Notes: a model not told the origin generated them from the letters alone. 64,000 bases of DNA from Sphingobacterium sp. R2 (GCF_040760075.1 NZ_CP142884.1:4030001-4094000); one strand, 5' to 3'. Positions 9,427-18,897 are shown, counted from the stretch's first letter. Program-made: numbers and translations.

Positions 9427-10887
9427 TTAACTTAAGTTAAAAAGACTATTTGGTTCTAATTTTTCATAGACGGAATCCGGTTCTGCAGCAGTATTTGGTA
9501 AAAAAGTCGATTCTGTTAAAAAATGTATTTTAGCAGGATGCCTTGCTGCTGCCATTTTGACTAATTCCATCATGTAATGATTACTTGGATATCTTTTAAC
9601 CTGTGCTCTTATATCTTCAAAACCATCATATTGACAGCATTGATCAATATAGCCCATGCCATAGAAAGTACCATTTTCAATAACAATACAGCTTTTCTCT
9701 TCAGAATGACGTCCCTTATCGATCAGTACATACGATGGACGTTGTACCAACCACTCCTCAATACAGCGTTCAATTCTGGTGTTGTGTAGGTCACGATCCG
9801 GCAAGACATCCTTCTTTATGGATTTTGTTGACAAACTGGCTTGCCCAAACTGACAGAATTGCGGATTTATAGCATCTTGTTGAATGAATGTTTGGAGCAA
9901 CTGTATTGCATCATATTCACGCTGGAACACTTGAATACATGGCTGTCCCCTATTTGTCTTACCAATGGCAAGATGAAGGTAGCCGTTTTGATCTTCATAG
10001 GAAAACAATCCGAACTTCGGTTCGTACCGCTTCAGCGCCCTATTATATTTTGGCCAAAACCGTTTAATCTCCGCGCATTCCAAAAGTAGCGCCATAAGCT
10101 CCGTACCACAGCATTCATAACTGATATGATGAATTTCCTTTAAAAAATTCTGCCTTTGTGCTTGAATGTTATTTCCAGTGAAATGGGACAATACCCGTTT
10201 TTTTATATTTACAGCCTTTCCAACATAAATTACTTTTCCATCTTTATCGTGAAAATAGTAGACCCCAGCCTCATTCGGCAATTGTTCATACGCTAATGGA
10301 TTTAAGTGCGGCGGAAAACGTTGATCTATCGCCTTGTGTTTAATCATCTCCTGAAAGATCTGCTCAGTATCCAGAACTTTCAAATAAGCAAAAAGAATTG
10401 CAGTCGCATCGGCATCGCCACCTGCACGATGCCTATTTTCTATTGGTATATCTAAATAATCACATAAACGTCCCAAACTATAGGATAATAACCCCGGCTT
10501 TATTTTTCGCGCATAGCGTACTGTACATAATTTTATTGCTGACCATTCAAATCCCGATTCCTGAAGCTGAAAACGGATGAATGAGTAATCAAAATTGACA
10601 TTATGCGCAACAAAAATACGGTCTTTCAGCATTGCATAAATGCGCTCGGCAACTTCTTCAAATGTTGGAGCATCCTTTACCATATCATTATCGATGCCAG
10701 TAAGCGCAAAAATGGAGTTAGGAATTTCCTTTCCTGGATTTATTAATGTTTCCCAGCGTTCAAGAACTTGGTTACCATCATGAATAACAATAGCAACCTC
10801 CGTGATCCGACTCGATTTTGCATAACCACCTGTAGTCTCTATATCCACGATGGCAAACTCTTGTTTTTTGCTTTGATTTATACTCAT
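9427..10887 (-). CDS. DnaQ-like exonuclease fused to GIY-YIG (UvrC-like) nuclease
   Basis: This 486-residue fusion joins a DEDD-type 3'-5' exonuclease (about 1-175: FAIVDIETTGG, HNVNFDYSFI, and HRAGGDADAT with the final His/Asp) to a GIY-YIG endonuclease domain (about 200-280: AGVYYFHDKDGKVIYVGKA). A C-terminal region of about 200 residues has no family I recognise. Such fusions are known relatives of UvrC/Cho and are thought to act in excision repair. The ATG at 10887 is chosen over a TTG 12 bases upstream. A consensus promoter (TTTG-N17-TATATTTG) lies directly upstream, with a 16-bp palindrome in its spacer that also occurs at imuA, so damage-inducible expression is likely. Confidence 0.88.
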   Translation of the reverse strand: MSINQSKKQEFAIVDIETTGGYAKSSRITEVAIVIHDGNQVLERWETLINPGKEIPNSIFALTGIDNDMVKDAPTFEEVAERIYAMLKDRIFVAHNVNFDYSFIRFQLQESGFEWSAIKLCTVRYARKIKPGLLSYSLGRLCDYLDIPIENRHRAGGDADATAILFAYLKVLDTEQIFQEMIKHKAIDQRFPPHLNPLAYEQLPNEAGVYYFHDKDGKVIYVGKAVNIKKRVLSHFTGNNIQAQRQNFLKEIHHISYECCGTELMALLLECAEIKRFWPKYNRALKRYEPKFGLFSYEDQNGYLHLAIGKTNRGQPCIQVFQREYDAIQLLQTFIQQDAINPQFCQFGQASLSTKSIKKDVLPDRDLHNTRIERCIEEWLVQRPSYVLIDKGRHSEEKSCIVIENGTFYGMGYIDQCCQYDGFEDIRAQVKRYPSNHYMMELVKMAAARHPAKIHFLTESTFLPNTAAEPDSVYEKLEPNSLFNLS

Positions 10888-10896
10888 AACACAAAG

Positions 10897-10925
10897 CAAA
10901 TATACTAAAAATATTAGCTGCCAAA
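10897..10925 (-). promoter_or_regulatory. Promoter of the exonuclease/GIY-YIG gene
   Basis: On the minus strand TTTG (10925-10922), a 17-bp spacer and TATATTTG (10904-10897) match the Bacteroidota housekeeping promoter pattern (TTTG / TANNTTTG). The start codon follows at 10887. Confidence 0.65.
10903..10918. promoter_or_regulatory. Candidate damage-response operator (16-bp imperfect palindrome)
   Basis: TACTAAAAATATTAGC has arms CTAA / TTAG. It sits between the -33 and -7 elements of the exonuclease promoter, overlapping the -7 box by two bases. It matches 14 of 16 bases of the box at 52443-52458 in the imuA promoter. Position and recurrence suggest a repressor site. Confidence 0.6.
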
Positions 10926-11024
10926 AATAATATCCATAAACTTTTACAAAACAGGATATATCCTAATGACCCGCGCTTATTTTAGAATAGTGTGAAAGTC
11001 AGTGTGTGATGTGCTTTACGGCGG

Positions 11025-12029
11025 TTATTCAATTTTTGATGCTAATTTATTTACCAATTTAAATAGCAGATCAGCTGCCAATTTGCCTGTCCTCGAATCG
11101 ATATCAAAATGTGGATTTAATTCAGCCAAATCAACAGATCGCAGATTAGGTAGATCCAAAAGAATATCGTAGATCGTAAAAAATAGCTGATCTGGAACTA
11201 TACCGTTATATGCCAACGCACTGACTCCAGGGGCATAGGCCGAAGAAAAGGCATCAAGATCTATGGTCAAATACACATAATCCACCGATTTGGAAAAACC
11301 AACTATTTTTTCCCGAATCTCATCAAGTTTCTCATAGACCAAACTATCGCGTTCTATAATCTGCACATTCTTCTCGCGAGCATAATTTAGTAATCCCTTT
11401 GTATTGCTTATTTCCTGAATTCCGATTGCTAAGTAATGAAAAGGCAAATTTGCTGCCGATTGATCCTGTTCAATTTGATAGAATCCCGTTCCAGAATTTC
11501 CTTTGCCATCCTGCAAGGCACGAATATCTAAATGCGCATCCAAATTAATGATACCTAAACTTTCATTCACGTTTTTTAGATATTGACTAACCCCTAGATA
11601 GTGGCCGTAGGTGATTTCATGACCTCCGCCTAATATGACTGGGAATCCTTTTCGCTCGAGAATAATTTTCAAAGCATCTCCCAAATATTCTTGACATGAC
11701 TCTAAATCATTGTTCTTTAATATGATGTCACCACAATCTTTAAGTTTAAGTTTATCTGGAAAATGAACGGGAAGGTTGGCCAATACATTCCGGAGTGCAG
11801 CTGGGCCCTCTTTGGCTCCCACTCGTCCCTGATTGCGGGCCACACCTTCATCACTACAGCATCCAAGAAAAGCGATGGCTTGGCGAAGATCGGATGGTTC
11901 ACCAAGGTCAACACAATTCATGACTTGATGCCAGCGCATCCATTCACGACTCTGACCATCCACACGTCCCTTCCAAACAGCTTGGTCACCTTTGCTATAT
12001 ATTTCGGAATCATCCAACAAACGTTTCAT
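11025..12029 (-). CDS. hutG: Formimidoylglutamase
   Basis: This arginase-fold enzyme performs the last step of histidine breakdown, formimidoyl-glutamate to glutamate and formamide. The binuclear Mn-binding motifs are visible: GGGHEITYGH, LDAHLDIR and LTIDLDAFSSAYAPG. It is 334 residues, slightly longer than enzymes of about 315. The start ATG overlaps the stop of hutU by 4 bp (ATGA), which indicates translational coupling. It is the last gene of the hut operon. No hutF-like deiminase is present, so the direct HutG route is the likely one. Confidence 0.93.
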   Translation of the reverse strand: MKRLLDDSEIYSKGDQAVWKGRVDGQSREWMRWHQVMNCVDLGEPSDLRQAIAFLGCCSDEGVARNQGRVGAKEGPAALRNVLANLPVHFPDKLKLKDCGDIILKNNDLESCQEYLGDALKIILERKGFPVILGGGHEITYGHYLGVSQYLKNVNESLGIINLDAHLDIRALQDGKGNSGTGFYQIEQDQSAANLPFHYLAIGIQEISNTKGLLNYAREKNVQIIERDSLVYEKLDEIREKIVGFSKSVDYVYLTIDLDAFSSAYAPGVSALAYNGIVPDQLFFTIYDILLDLPNLRSVDLAELNPHFDIDSRTGKLAADLLFKLVNKLASKIE

Positions 12030-14044
12030 TCTTTCACATCAAATAATTGTTCAATAATTTGGTCATCCACAAGATGCGCACGGGTGACTTGTAATTTGGC
12101 ATTCTTTTCCATCGCACGATCTAGCGCCTGGTTTGCCTCCTTATTTCTAGCCCAGGCACGTCTAGCAATCCCATTATTCACATCAAAAAATAACATTTTT
12201 TCCAATCTAACAACCGCTTCGTCCGAACCATCTAAGAGTAGGCCAAAACCGCCGTTGATTACTTCTCCCCACCCGACACCACCGCCATTGTGGATAGAGA
12301 CCCAAGTCGCCCCTCGAAAGCTATCTCCAATGACGTTATGCATAGCCATATCCGCTGTGTATTGACTTCCATCATAAATATTGCTGGTTTCCCGATAAGG
12401 TGAGTCTGTTCCGCTAACGTCGTGGTGGTCTCTACCCAAAACAATCGGCCCTTCAAATAAACCAGTTTTCACTGCTTCATTAAAGGCCTTTGCAATTGCA
12501 ATACGTCCAATGGAATCGGCATATAAGATGCGCGCCTGAGAACCTACGACGAGCCTATTTTTATCAGCTTCTTTAATCCATTGTATATTATCTCGTAGCT
12601 GCTGCTGAATTTCTAAGGGGGCTTCTGCTAGAAGATCCTCTAAAACGGTCATGGCTATTTCGTCAGATTTTTTCAGGTCCGAAGCTCTTCCAGAGGTGCA
12701 AACCCAACGAAATGGCCCAAAACCGTAATCAAAACACATGGGACCAAGAATATCCTGTACATACGACGGATAGCGGAATTGGTCCTTTTTATCATTCCAG
12801 ACTGCTGCGCCGGCACGGCTACTTTCCAAAAGAAATGCATTTCCGTAGTCGAAAAAATATGTTCCCTTGGAAACATGCTTATTGATTGCATCAACATGTC
12901 GTACCAAACTTTTTCTCACACATTGCTTAAATTTGTCCGGGTCACTCGCCAATAAAACATTTGCTTCATCAAAGGTTAATCCCATGGGATAATATCCGCC
13001 GGACCACGGATTATGCAATGATGTCTGATCAGACCCTACAGTAATGTGGATATTTTCACGATCGAAAGTCTCCCATACTTCGACTATGTTACCGACGTAG
13101 GCAAAAGATACTATTTCCTTTTCTTCCATTGCCCACTTTACCTGTTTAACAAGTTCCTGTATGCTCACTATCAATCGGTCAACCCATCCCTGCTCATGTC
13201 GTTTTCTCGCTGCGTCGGGGTTTATTTCAGCGCATACCGTTATGCATCCTGCAATATTACCTGCTTTCGGTTGGGCCCCACTCATTCCTCCTAGGCCAGA
13301 AGTCAAAAACACCTTTCCTTGAACGGTATCATTTACCGCCAGATGTTTCCGGAATGCATTCATAACTGTAATAGTCGTTCCATGCACAATACCCTGTGGA
13401 CCGATATACATGTACGAGCCGGCTGTCATCTGTCCATATTGCGTAACGCCCAACGCGTTGAAACGTTCCCAGTCATCCGGTTTCGAATAGTTTGGAATCA
13501 TCATGCCATTGGTTACCACAGCACGAGGAGCGTCTTTTGAAGATGGAAAAAGTCCCATCGGATGACCACTGTAAAGATGTAATGTCTGTTCATCGGTCAT
13601 TTGCGATAAATATTGCATAGTAAGACGATATTGAGCCCAATTTTGAAATACGGCTCCATTTCCACCATAAGTGATCAATTCGTGCGGATGCTGTGCGACC
13701 GCAGGATCGAGGTTGTTCTGAATCATCAACATAATTGCTGCCGCCTGCCTACTTAACGCCGGATAATCGGCTATTGGTCGAGCATGCATTGTGTATTGTG
13801 GTCTAAAACGGTACATATAAATTCGACCATAATCACGAAGCTCTTGCAAAAATTCAGGCGCTAAAATGCCGTGCCAGTGATTAGGAAAATAGCGTAATGC
13901 ATTCCGTATAGCTAGCTTCTCTTCTGACTTTGTAAGAATATTCTTTCGTCGGGGAGCGTGGCTAATGGTGTGATCACGCTCTACCTTTGGCGGCAGTGTG
14001 GAAGGGATACCTTCCGCAACCTCTATCTTAAATGTATCTTTCAT
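12026..14044 (-). CDS. hutU: Urocanate hydratase
   Basis: This NAD-dependent enzyme converts urocanate to imidazolonepropionate, the second step of histidine catabolism. Conserved stretches include GGNGAVFQNWAQYRL, GLGGMSGAQPKA and the region around the reactive cysteine, GPMCFDYGFGPFRWVCTSG. From the ATG at 14044 it is 672 residues, longer than the roughly 560-residue proteobacterial form but in keeping with the longer Bacteroidota type. An upstream extension of 39 codons would overlap the end of hutI and lacks family similarity, so it was not used. It lies 4 bp after hutI and overlaps hutG by 4 bp. Confidence 0.94.
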   Translation of the reverse strand: MKDTFKIEVAEGIPSTLPPKVERDHTISHAPRRKNILTKSEEKLAIRNALRYFPNHWHGILAPEFLQELRDYGRIYMYRFRPQYTMHARPIADYPALSRQAAAIMLMIQNNLDPAVAQHPHELITYGGNGAVFQNWAQYRLTMQYLSQMTDEQTLHLYSGHPMGLFPSSKDAPRAVVTNGMMIPNYSKPDDWERFNALGVTQYGQMTAGSYMYIGPQGIVHGTTITVMNAFRKHLAVNDTVQGKVFLTSGLGGMSGAQPKAGNIAGCITVCAEINPDAARKRHEQGWVDRLIVSIQELVKQVKWAMEEKEIVSFAYVGNIVEVWETFDRENIHITVGSDQTSLHNPWSGGYYPMGLTFDEANVLLASDPDKFKQCVRKSLVRHVDAINKHVSKGTYFFDYGNAFLLESSRAGAAVWNDKKDQFRYPSYVQDILGPMCFDYGFGPFRWVCTSGRASDLKKSDEIAMTVLEDLLAEAPLEIQQQLRDNIQWIKEADKNRLVVGSQARILYADSIGRIAIAKAFNEAVKTGLFEGPIVLGRDHHDVSGTDSPYRETSNIYDGSQYTADMAMHNVIGDSFRGATWVSIHNGGGVGWGEVINGGFGLLLDGSDEAVVRLEKMLFFDVNNGIARRAWARNKEANQALDRAMEKNAKLQVTRAHLVDDQIIEQLFDVKE

Positions 14045-14048
14045 GGTG

Positions 14049-15299
14049 TTATAATGATAATACTTCCATACCATTTTTCCATACTGCTGTAGGCTGCAAA
14101 CTTCCTTGGTAGTAAGTAATATGCTGATAATTGTCGGTTTTAAATAAACTAAAATCTGCACGCATTCCCTTCGCCAAAATCCCCCGGTCAGACAAGTTCA
14201 ATGCCTTTGCCGCACGGTAGGTTAATGCTGCGAGTAGTTCAGCATTGGTCAACTTTTCTGCCGCTGCCAAAATCGTAGCACTTGTCAATAATTGCCCCAT
14301 TGGAGCAGATCCCGGATTCCAATCACTACCTATGGCTAGGCATGCACCTGCATCCAACAGTTTTCTAGCGGGTGTAAAACCGCAACCCAATCCGATGGAA
14401 GCTGCGGGTAAAGCCACCGCGACAGTGTCCGAATGTGCGATAAGTTCAATTTCAAGAGCTGTTGAAGCCTCAAGATGATCTGCAGATTTAGCACCGAGCT
14501 CCACCGCAATCCGGCTTCCAGACGTCGTAAACTGATCGGCATGGACCGTCAGATCAAAACCCATATTTTTTGCTTTTTGTAAATAAGCGACAATGTCTTC
14601 TCCCTGAAAAGCTGTTTTTTCGATAAATGCATCCATCCGATTTGATAGCTTTTCAGATTTTAAGACCGGAAATAGAACTTCAGCCAGCATATGGAGATAG
14701 TCTTTGGCAGACCCTTTGAAATCCCGCGGAAGCATATGTGCTGCCAAACAGGTGGGGATAAGGTCTGGTTGTATTTGTCGATCTGATTCACGGATGACGC
14801 GCAATAATTTAAGTTCCTGTTCAACGTTAAGCCCATAACCGCTTTTAACTTCGATGGTTGTGATTCCTTGTTTCAATAGTAAATGTGCTCTCCTTATGGT
14901 AAGCTCTACCAATTCTTGGGCATCACAATCCCGCGTATGGGAAACGGTGCTCCAGATCCCACCTCCTGCCGCAGCGATCTCCAAGTAGCTTGAGCCGGCA
15001 TTTCTAAGGGCGAAATCATTTGCACGATCGCCTGCGAAAGTAATATGTGTATGGCAGTCAATAAAGCCTGGCAAAACGACCTGATCTCCCTCAACATGGA
15101 TCAAATCCACCTGCTGCCCCCATTGCTGTAGTAACTGATCAAAAGCGGCCACATCCATTATGGTGTTTCCTGCGATTAAAATTCCCCCCTCATCAATAAT
15201 AGACAATTGGCTATCGTCGACTGGCCCTTTAATAGGCATATTTGACATGGTTAATATTTGCCTAAAAGGCCCAACTAATTTTACGTCCTTTCTCATCAT
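14049..15299 (-). CDS. hutI: Imidazolonepropionase
   Basis: This amidohydrolase-superfamily metalloenzyme opens imidazolonepropionate to formimidoyl-glutamate. Metal-binding and substrate motifs are visible: HTHITFAGDRANDF after VVLPGFIDC, EVKSGYGL, HADQF and a late IGSDWNPGSAP. It is 416 residues, typical of the family. Two consecutive ATG codons (15299 and 15296) can start it. It lies 7 bp downstream of the hutH stop, within the operon. Confidence 0.94.
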   Translation of the reverse strand: MMRKDVKLVGPFRQILTMSNMPIKGPVDDSQLSIIDEGGILIAGNTIMDVAAFDQLLQQWGQQVDLIHVEGDQVVLPGFIDCHTHITFAGDRANDFALRNAGSSYLEIAAAGGGIWSTVSHTRDCDAQELVELTIRRAHLLLKQGITTIEVKSGYGLNVEQELKLLRVIRESDRQIQPDLIPTCLAAHMLPRDFKGSAKDYLHMLAEVLFPVLKSEKLSNRMDAFIEKTAFQGEDIVAYLQKAKNMGFDLTVHADQFTTSGSRIAVELGAKSADHLEASTALEIELIAHSDTVAVALPAASIGLGCGFTPARKLLDAGACLAIGSDWNPGSAPMGQLLTSATILAAAEKLTNAELLAALTYRAAKALNLSDRGILAKGMRADFSLFKTDNYQHITYYQGSLQPTAVWKNGMEVLSL

Positions 15300-15306
15300 T
15301 CTTAGT

Positions 15307-16866
15307 TTAAAATACCTCGAACTGCTGTTTTAACTCTTCAGCAATCTCTCGAGCAGCATATTGACCGTGCAATGCGATAAGCTCTCCTGATTTCACCAAT
15401 CTTAATGCTTCGGTTAGCAGCTCTTCCATCGGCTGGTCCGATTCAATATGTGGGATGGACTGACGGATTCTCCCATGGATAGCTTCCAGTGCAGCGGTTG
15501 ATGTTAACGGTTGATGATAATCTTTAGCTTGGGCGGCGCACAACAGTTCAATGCTTAATATTTTGTCGACATTGTCAATCACCTGCAACAGTTTTCGTCC
15601 GGCGATAGATCCCATACTCACATGGTCTTCTTGGCCTAAAGAAGTTGGAATACTATCGGCACTCGCCGGAAAACAAAGTCCCTTATTCTCGCTCGCTAGG
15701 GCGGCCGTACTATATTGTAAGATCATAAATCCTGAATTGAGTCCTGTTGATTTCATCAACAATTTGGGTACACCATTGGTTTGACCTTCTAAAGACAAGT
15801 AGACCCTCCGATCAGAAATATTCCCAATTTCAGATGCCGCCAATGTGGCGTAATCCAAAGGTAACGCAATAGATTGCCCATGAAAGCTACCACCGCTAAT
15901 GGTTAGTTCATCGTTAATGATCACAGGATTATCGGTCACCGCATTTATTTCAATTTCGATGGTATCTTTTAAATGAAACCAAGCGTTGCGTGATGCGCCA
16001 TGAACTTGAGAAATACAACGCAAAGAATAAGGATCTTGCACACGGGAACAGTGTTTGTGACTTTCAAGAATAGCCGATCCGTGAAGCATATCAAAGATGC
16101 TTGCAGCAACATAACGATTTCCCTTGTGCGGTCGTAATTCATGTAGCTCCGAAAAGAAGGGTTTTATCGAACCATTTAAGCCTTCAATCATTATAGAGGC
16201 AATAATATCGGCATTTTCAAGCATACGGTATAGTTCAATAACGCCCATTACGCCATGCGCTGCCATAAATTGAGTCCCATTAATCAGTGCCAACCCTTCT
16301 TTTGCGCCTAATTGAATCGGAGCCATACCGTATTTTTTCAAAATGGCGGCTGTAGGAACGACATTCCCTTCTACCTTGACTTTTCCTAAACCAATTAATG
16401 GTAAAAATAAATGAGACAAAGGCGCTAAATCACCCGAAGCTCCGACTGACCCTTGTTTTGGCACAACAGGAATGATATCATTCTCAATATGCCAAATCAT
16501 CCGCTCAATTGTACTGTATTGAACACCCGAGAATCCTTTAGAAAGCGCGTGAACTTTAAGGATAAGCATCAACTTTGCTAAATCATCACTTATAGGTTCA
16601 CCCACACCTACAGCATGGCTTTTAAGAATATTTTCCTGTAATAATTGCGTTTGACCGGCATCAATGCGTGTCGTGCAGAGCGGACCGAAACCCGTGTTGA
16701 TCCCATAGACGACCTCACCGCGCTCAACTATTTTGCTGACATAACTGGCGCTTTGATCGATCTTTTCCCTGACGTCGGACGATAACTCTCCCCGAACCAA
16801 TCCTTTCGCTATTGCTAAGGCTGTGGAACAAGTCAAATGCCCACTGCCGTATAAAAATTTATCCAT
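15307..16866 (-). CDS. hutH: Histidine ammonia-lyase
   Basis: It deaminates histidine to urocanate, the first step of the pathway. The MIO cofactor triad Ala-Ser-Gly lies in GSVGASGDLAPLSH, and the family N-terminus includes YGINTGFGPL. At 519 residues from ATG 16866 it is close to the usual length of about 510; a TTG 21 bases upstream was rejected. It is the first gene of the operon hutH-hutI-hutU-hutG and faces a divergent LysR gene across 77 bp, which is a typical arrangement for an inducer-responsive operon. Confidence 0.95.
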   Translation of the reverse strand: MDKFLYGSGHLTCSTALAIAKGLVRGELSSDVREKIDQSASYVSKIVERGEVVYGINTGFGPLCTTRIDAGQTQLLQENILKSHAVGVGEPISDDLAKLMLILKVHALSKGFSGVQYSTIERMIWHIENDIIPVVPKQGSVGASGDLAPLSHLFLPLIGLGKVKVEGNVVPTAAILKKYGMAPIQLGAKEGLALINGTQFMAAHGVMGVIELYRMLENADIIASIMIEGLNGSIKPFFSELHELRPHKGNRYVAASIFDMLHGSAILESHKHCSRVQDPYSLRCISQVHGASRNAWFHLKDTIEIEINAVTDNPVIINDELTISGGSFHGQSIALPLDYATLAASEIGNISDRRVYLSLEGQTNGVPKLLMKSTGLNSGFMILQYSTAALASENKGLCFPASADSIPTSLGQEDHVSMGSIAGRKLLQVIDNVDKILSIELLCAAQAKDYHQPLTSTAALEAIHGRIRQSIPHIESDQPMEELLTEALRLVKSGELIALHGQYAAREIAEELKQQFEVF

Positions 16867-16884
16867 CTTCCAATCTGCTTTACC

Positions 16885-16912
16885 CAAAAGTACTTGCTAT
16901 ATTTGATAAGCA
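16885..16912. promoter_or_regulatory. hut/lysR divergent control region
   Basis: The dyad TGCT-N10-AGCA (16895-16912) lies between hutH and the LysR gene. A -7-like box TATATTTG (16898-16905, plus strand) would serve the LysR gene, and TACTTTTG (16892-16885, minus strand) would serve hutH; the first overlaps the dyad. I found no clear -33 match for either, so this is a candidate only. Confidence 0.4.
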
Positions 16913-16943
16913 GAAATACCATTTCCATCATCAATTGATAACC

Positions 16944-17843
16944 ATGAATTATCAAATAGAGTTTAGACACTTATTATATTTCAAAGTATTGGCCGAAGAA
17001 TTGCATTTCCGAAGGGCAGCGGAAAGATTGTTTATTGCACAACCGGGTTTGAGCAGGCAAATTAAGCAGTTAGAGGAATATTATGGAGTATTACTTTTTG
17101 AACGCACTAAGCGGAATGTCATGTTAACAGAGGCCGGAATGTATCTATTTAAAGAGGCGCAGGAGTTATTTAGACATTTAGCACAAATTGAAACTCAACT
17201 TCAGAGTTATGCCAACGGAAAAATAAGCACCCTAAAGCTCGGTTTTATTGGATCGGCTGTTCAGACTATCCTTCCGGAATTACTTATTAATCTGAAAAAA
17301 CAGCAGCCCGACATTGAGCTATCTCTTCACGAATTGGCGAATGAAACGCAGCTGGATCTGCTGGAAAAAAGAGAATTGGACTTGGGATTTGTCCGTCTTT
17401 CCGAAGTTCCGCTTGGACTAAGTAGCCAACCGATATATACGGAGCACTTCAGTCTTGTATTACCCAATAACCATCCACTTTTGATATCTCCACAGCCAAG
17501 TCTGGATGCTTTAAAAGATGAATCATTTATCTTGTTTTCCAAAAACTATAGTCACTCCTATTACGATCTGGTCATGAGTATTTTCAGTGATCATAAGTTT
17601 ATTCCCAAAGTAACGCTTCGTACAGTCAATGCATTGACCATATTTAATATGGTGGCTCAGGGGATCGGTGTTGCAATTGTTCCGTCGTCCTTAAAAAATG
17701 GATACCATGTTAATGTCTCGTTTTTGGAACTGGATGCTCTGCCACAGCGAACAACGCTTTCATTAGTTTGGAACGCCCAAAATCGTAATCCTGGAATTCC
17801 TTTAGTCGTCGAGCTTATGAATTTACAAGTCAACAATGCATAA
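16944..17843 (+). CDS. LysR family transcriptional regulator of the hut operon
   Basis: This 299-residue LysR-type regulator has an N-terminal winged helix-turn-helix (about 1-62: IEFRHLLYFKVLAEELHFRR through AAERLFIAQPGLSRQIKQLE) and a substrate-binding domain (about 90-299). ATG 16944 gives the canonical N-terminus; the 44 extra upstream codons would read back through the hut promoter into hutH. Divergence from hutH suggests it controls histidine use, probably in response to urocanate or histidine. Bacteroidota hut regulators are poorly studied, so the effector is inference. Confidence 0.88.
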   Translation: MNYQIEFRHLLYFKVLAEELHFRRAAERLFIAQPGLSRQIKQLEEYYGVLLFERTKRNVMLTEAGMYLFKEAQELFRHLAQIETQLQSYANGKISTLKLGFIGSAVQTILPELLINLKKQQPDIELSLHELANETQLDLLEKRELDLGFVRLSEVPLGLSSQPIYTEHFSLVLPNNHPLLISPQPSLDALKDESFILFSKNYSHSYYDLVMSIFSDHKFIPKVTLRTVNALTIFNMVAQGIGVAIVPSSLKNGYHVNVSFLELDALPQRTTLSLVWNAQNRNPGIPLVVELMNLQVNNA

Positions 17844-17990
17844 AATACATTTGATACATTGGTCAGACCTAAATCCTTTTTAAATTGAATATAGAATAAA
17901 TTTCCGGATTAAGATTGTTGCTGTATTGCATATAAAAAACAAATTCTCTAAGTTTGATATATTACTAAAACTTACATACAAAACGAAATT

Positions 17991-18281
17991 ATGATTTTAG
18001 AAGTAGCTATATTACAAATTATTGAAGGGCAACAATCCAATTTTGAGAGAGATTATAAAACAGCTTGCCAGTATATCAGTGCAAGTAAAGGATACATCAC
18101 GCATTCTCTCCGTAAATGCATCGAAAAGGATAATCAGTACATCCTGTTGGTGGAATGGGAAACTTTAGAGGACCATACCATCGGTTTCAGGGAGTCTGCA
18201 TTATTTAAGGAATGGGAAAAACTTTTACATCACTACTACGATCCATTCCCAACAGTCGAACATTACGAAGTGTTAAAATAG
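17991..18281 (+). CDS. Antibiotic biosynthesis monooxygenase (ABM) domain protein
   Basis: A 96-residue single-domain protein with the dimeric alpha/beta-barrel ABM pattern: an N-terminal strand ILEVAILQIIEGQ, a central YILLVEWETLEDH strand and loop, and a C-terminal FPTVEHYEVL. Relatives include small quinol monooxygenases and heme-degrading enzymes. The residues needed for one specific reaction cannot be assigned here. It stands alone, about 150 bp after the LysR gene and 109 bp before luxS. Confidence 0.75.
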   Translation: MILEVAILQIIEGQQSNFERDYKTACQYISASKGYITHSLRKCIEKDNQYILLVEWETLEDHTIGFRESALFKEWEKLLHHYYDPFPTVEHYEVLK

Positions 18282-18313
18282 TCGTTCTTTAGCCCTATTC
18301 TATAATAATCTAG

Positions 18314-18321
18314 TATCTTTG
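18314..18321 (+). promoter_or_regulatory. Candidate -7 element for luxS
   Basis: TATCTTTG matches TANNTTTG and lies 70 bp before the luxS ATG. A TTTA at 18287-18290 is a poor -33 candidate. Confidence 0.35.
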
Positions 18322-18390
18322 TAGAAATTTTTAACAGTTAACTTTTAACCCCTATAAGGCGACAAGCTTTGTAGCACTGAACAGATTAAG

Positions 18391-18897
18391 ATGTACACAA
18401 AAGAAAAAGCAAAAGTAAATAGTTTTACAGTAGATCATACCAAATTAAAACAAGGGATCTACGCGAAAGCTTCTAACACCACTAACAGCAATGTCGAAAA
18501 TTATACAACTTACGACATTCGAATGATTAGGCCGAATTCACCTGAGCGTATGTTGTCTCCTGAAGTAATGCATACACTCGAGCACTGCTTCGCAACGGAA
18601 ATTAGAACGATTTTGGGTGATGAAGTCATTTATGTGGGCCCGATGGGATGCTGCACAGGATTTTATGTTGTATTGGCCGGCACAGAGCGAACTCCTCAAC
18701 ACGTGGCGGAATTAATGAAGGAGGTGCTTGAAATAATTCTTACAGCAGGATATGAAGTTCCTTTCCAAAATCCTATTAGCTGTGGAAATTACACATTCAT
18801 GGATTTTGATTCCTCAAAACAAGCTTGTGTTAACTTCTTAAATTTAATCACTGCTGGAAAATTGGAATTTGAATACCCTTATATTGAAGAAAATTAA
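18391..18897 (+). CDS. luxS: S-ribosylhomocysteine lyase
   Basis: LuxS splits S-ribosylhomocysteine into homocysteine and DPD, the precursor of AI-2. The metal-binding HTLEH motif and the later Cys ligand in SCGNY are present, as is the reactive-cysteine loop, here GPMGCCTGFY. In most LuxS proteins this loop reads GCRTGFY, so the Arg after the catalytic Cys is replaced by Cys. The 168-residue length is normal. The nucleosidase gene follows with no gap (TAA then ATG), so two consecutive steps of S-adenosylhomocysteine recycling are translated together. Confidence 0.93.
   Translation: MYTKEKAKVNSFTVDHTKLKQGIYAKASNTTNSNVENYTTYDIRMIRPNSPERMLSPEVMHTLEHCFATEIRTILGDEVIYVGPMGCCTGFYVVLAGTERTPQHVAELMKEVLEIILTAGYEVPFQNPISCGNYTFMDFDSSKQACVNFLNLITAGKLEFEYPYIEEN

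Noticed and set aside
13928..14161. Longer hutU reading starting at 14161
   Set aside because: The extra 39 codons overlap the hutI coding end and have no similarity to urocanate hydratases; ATG 14044 fits the operon spacing.
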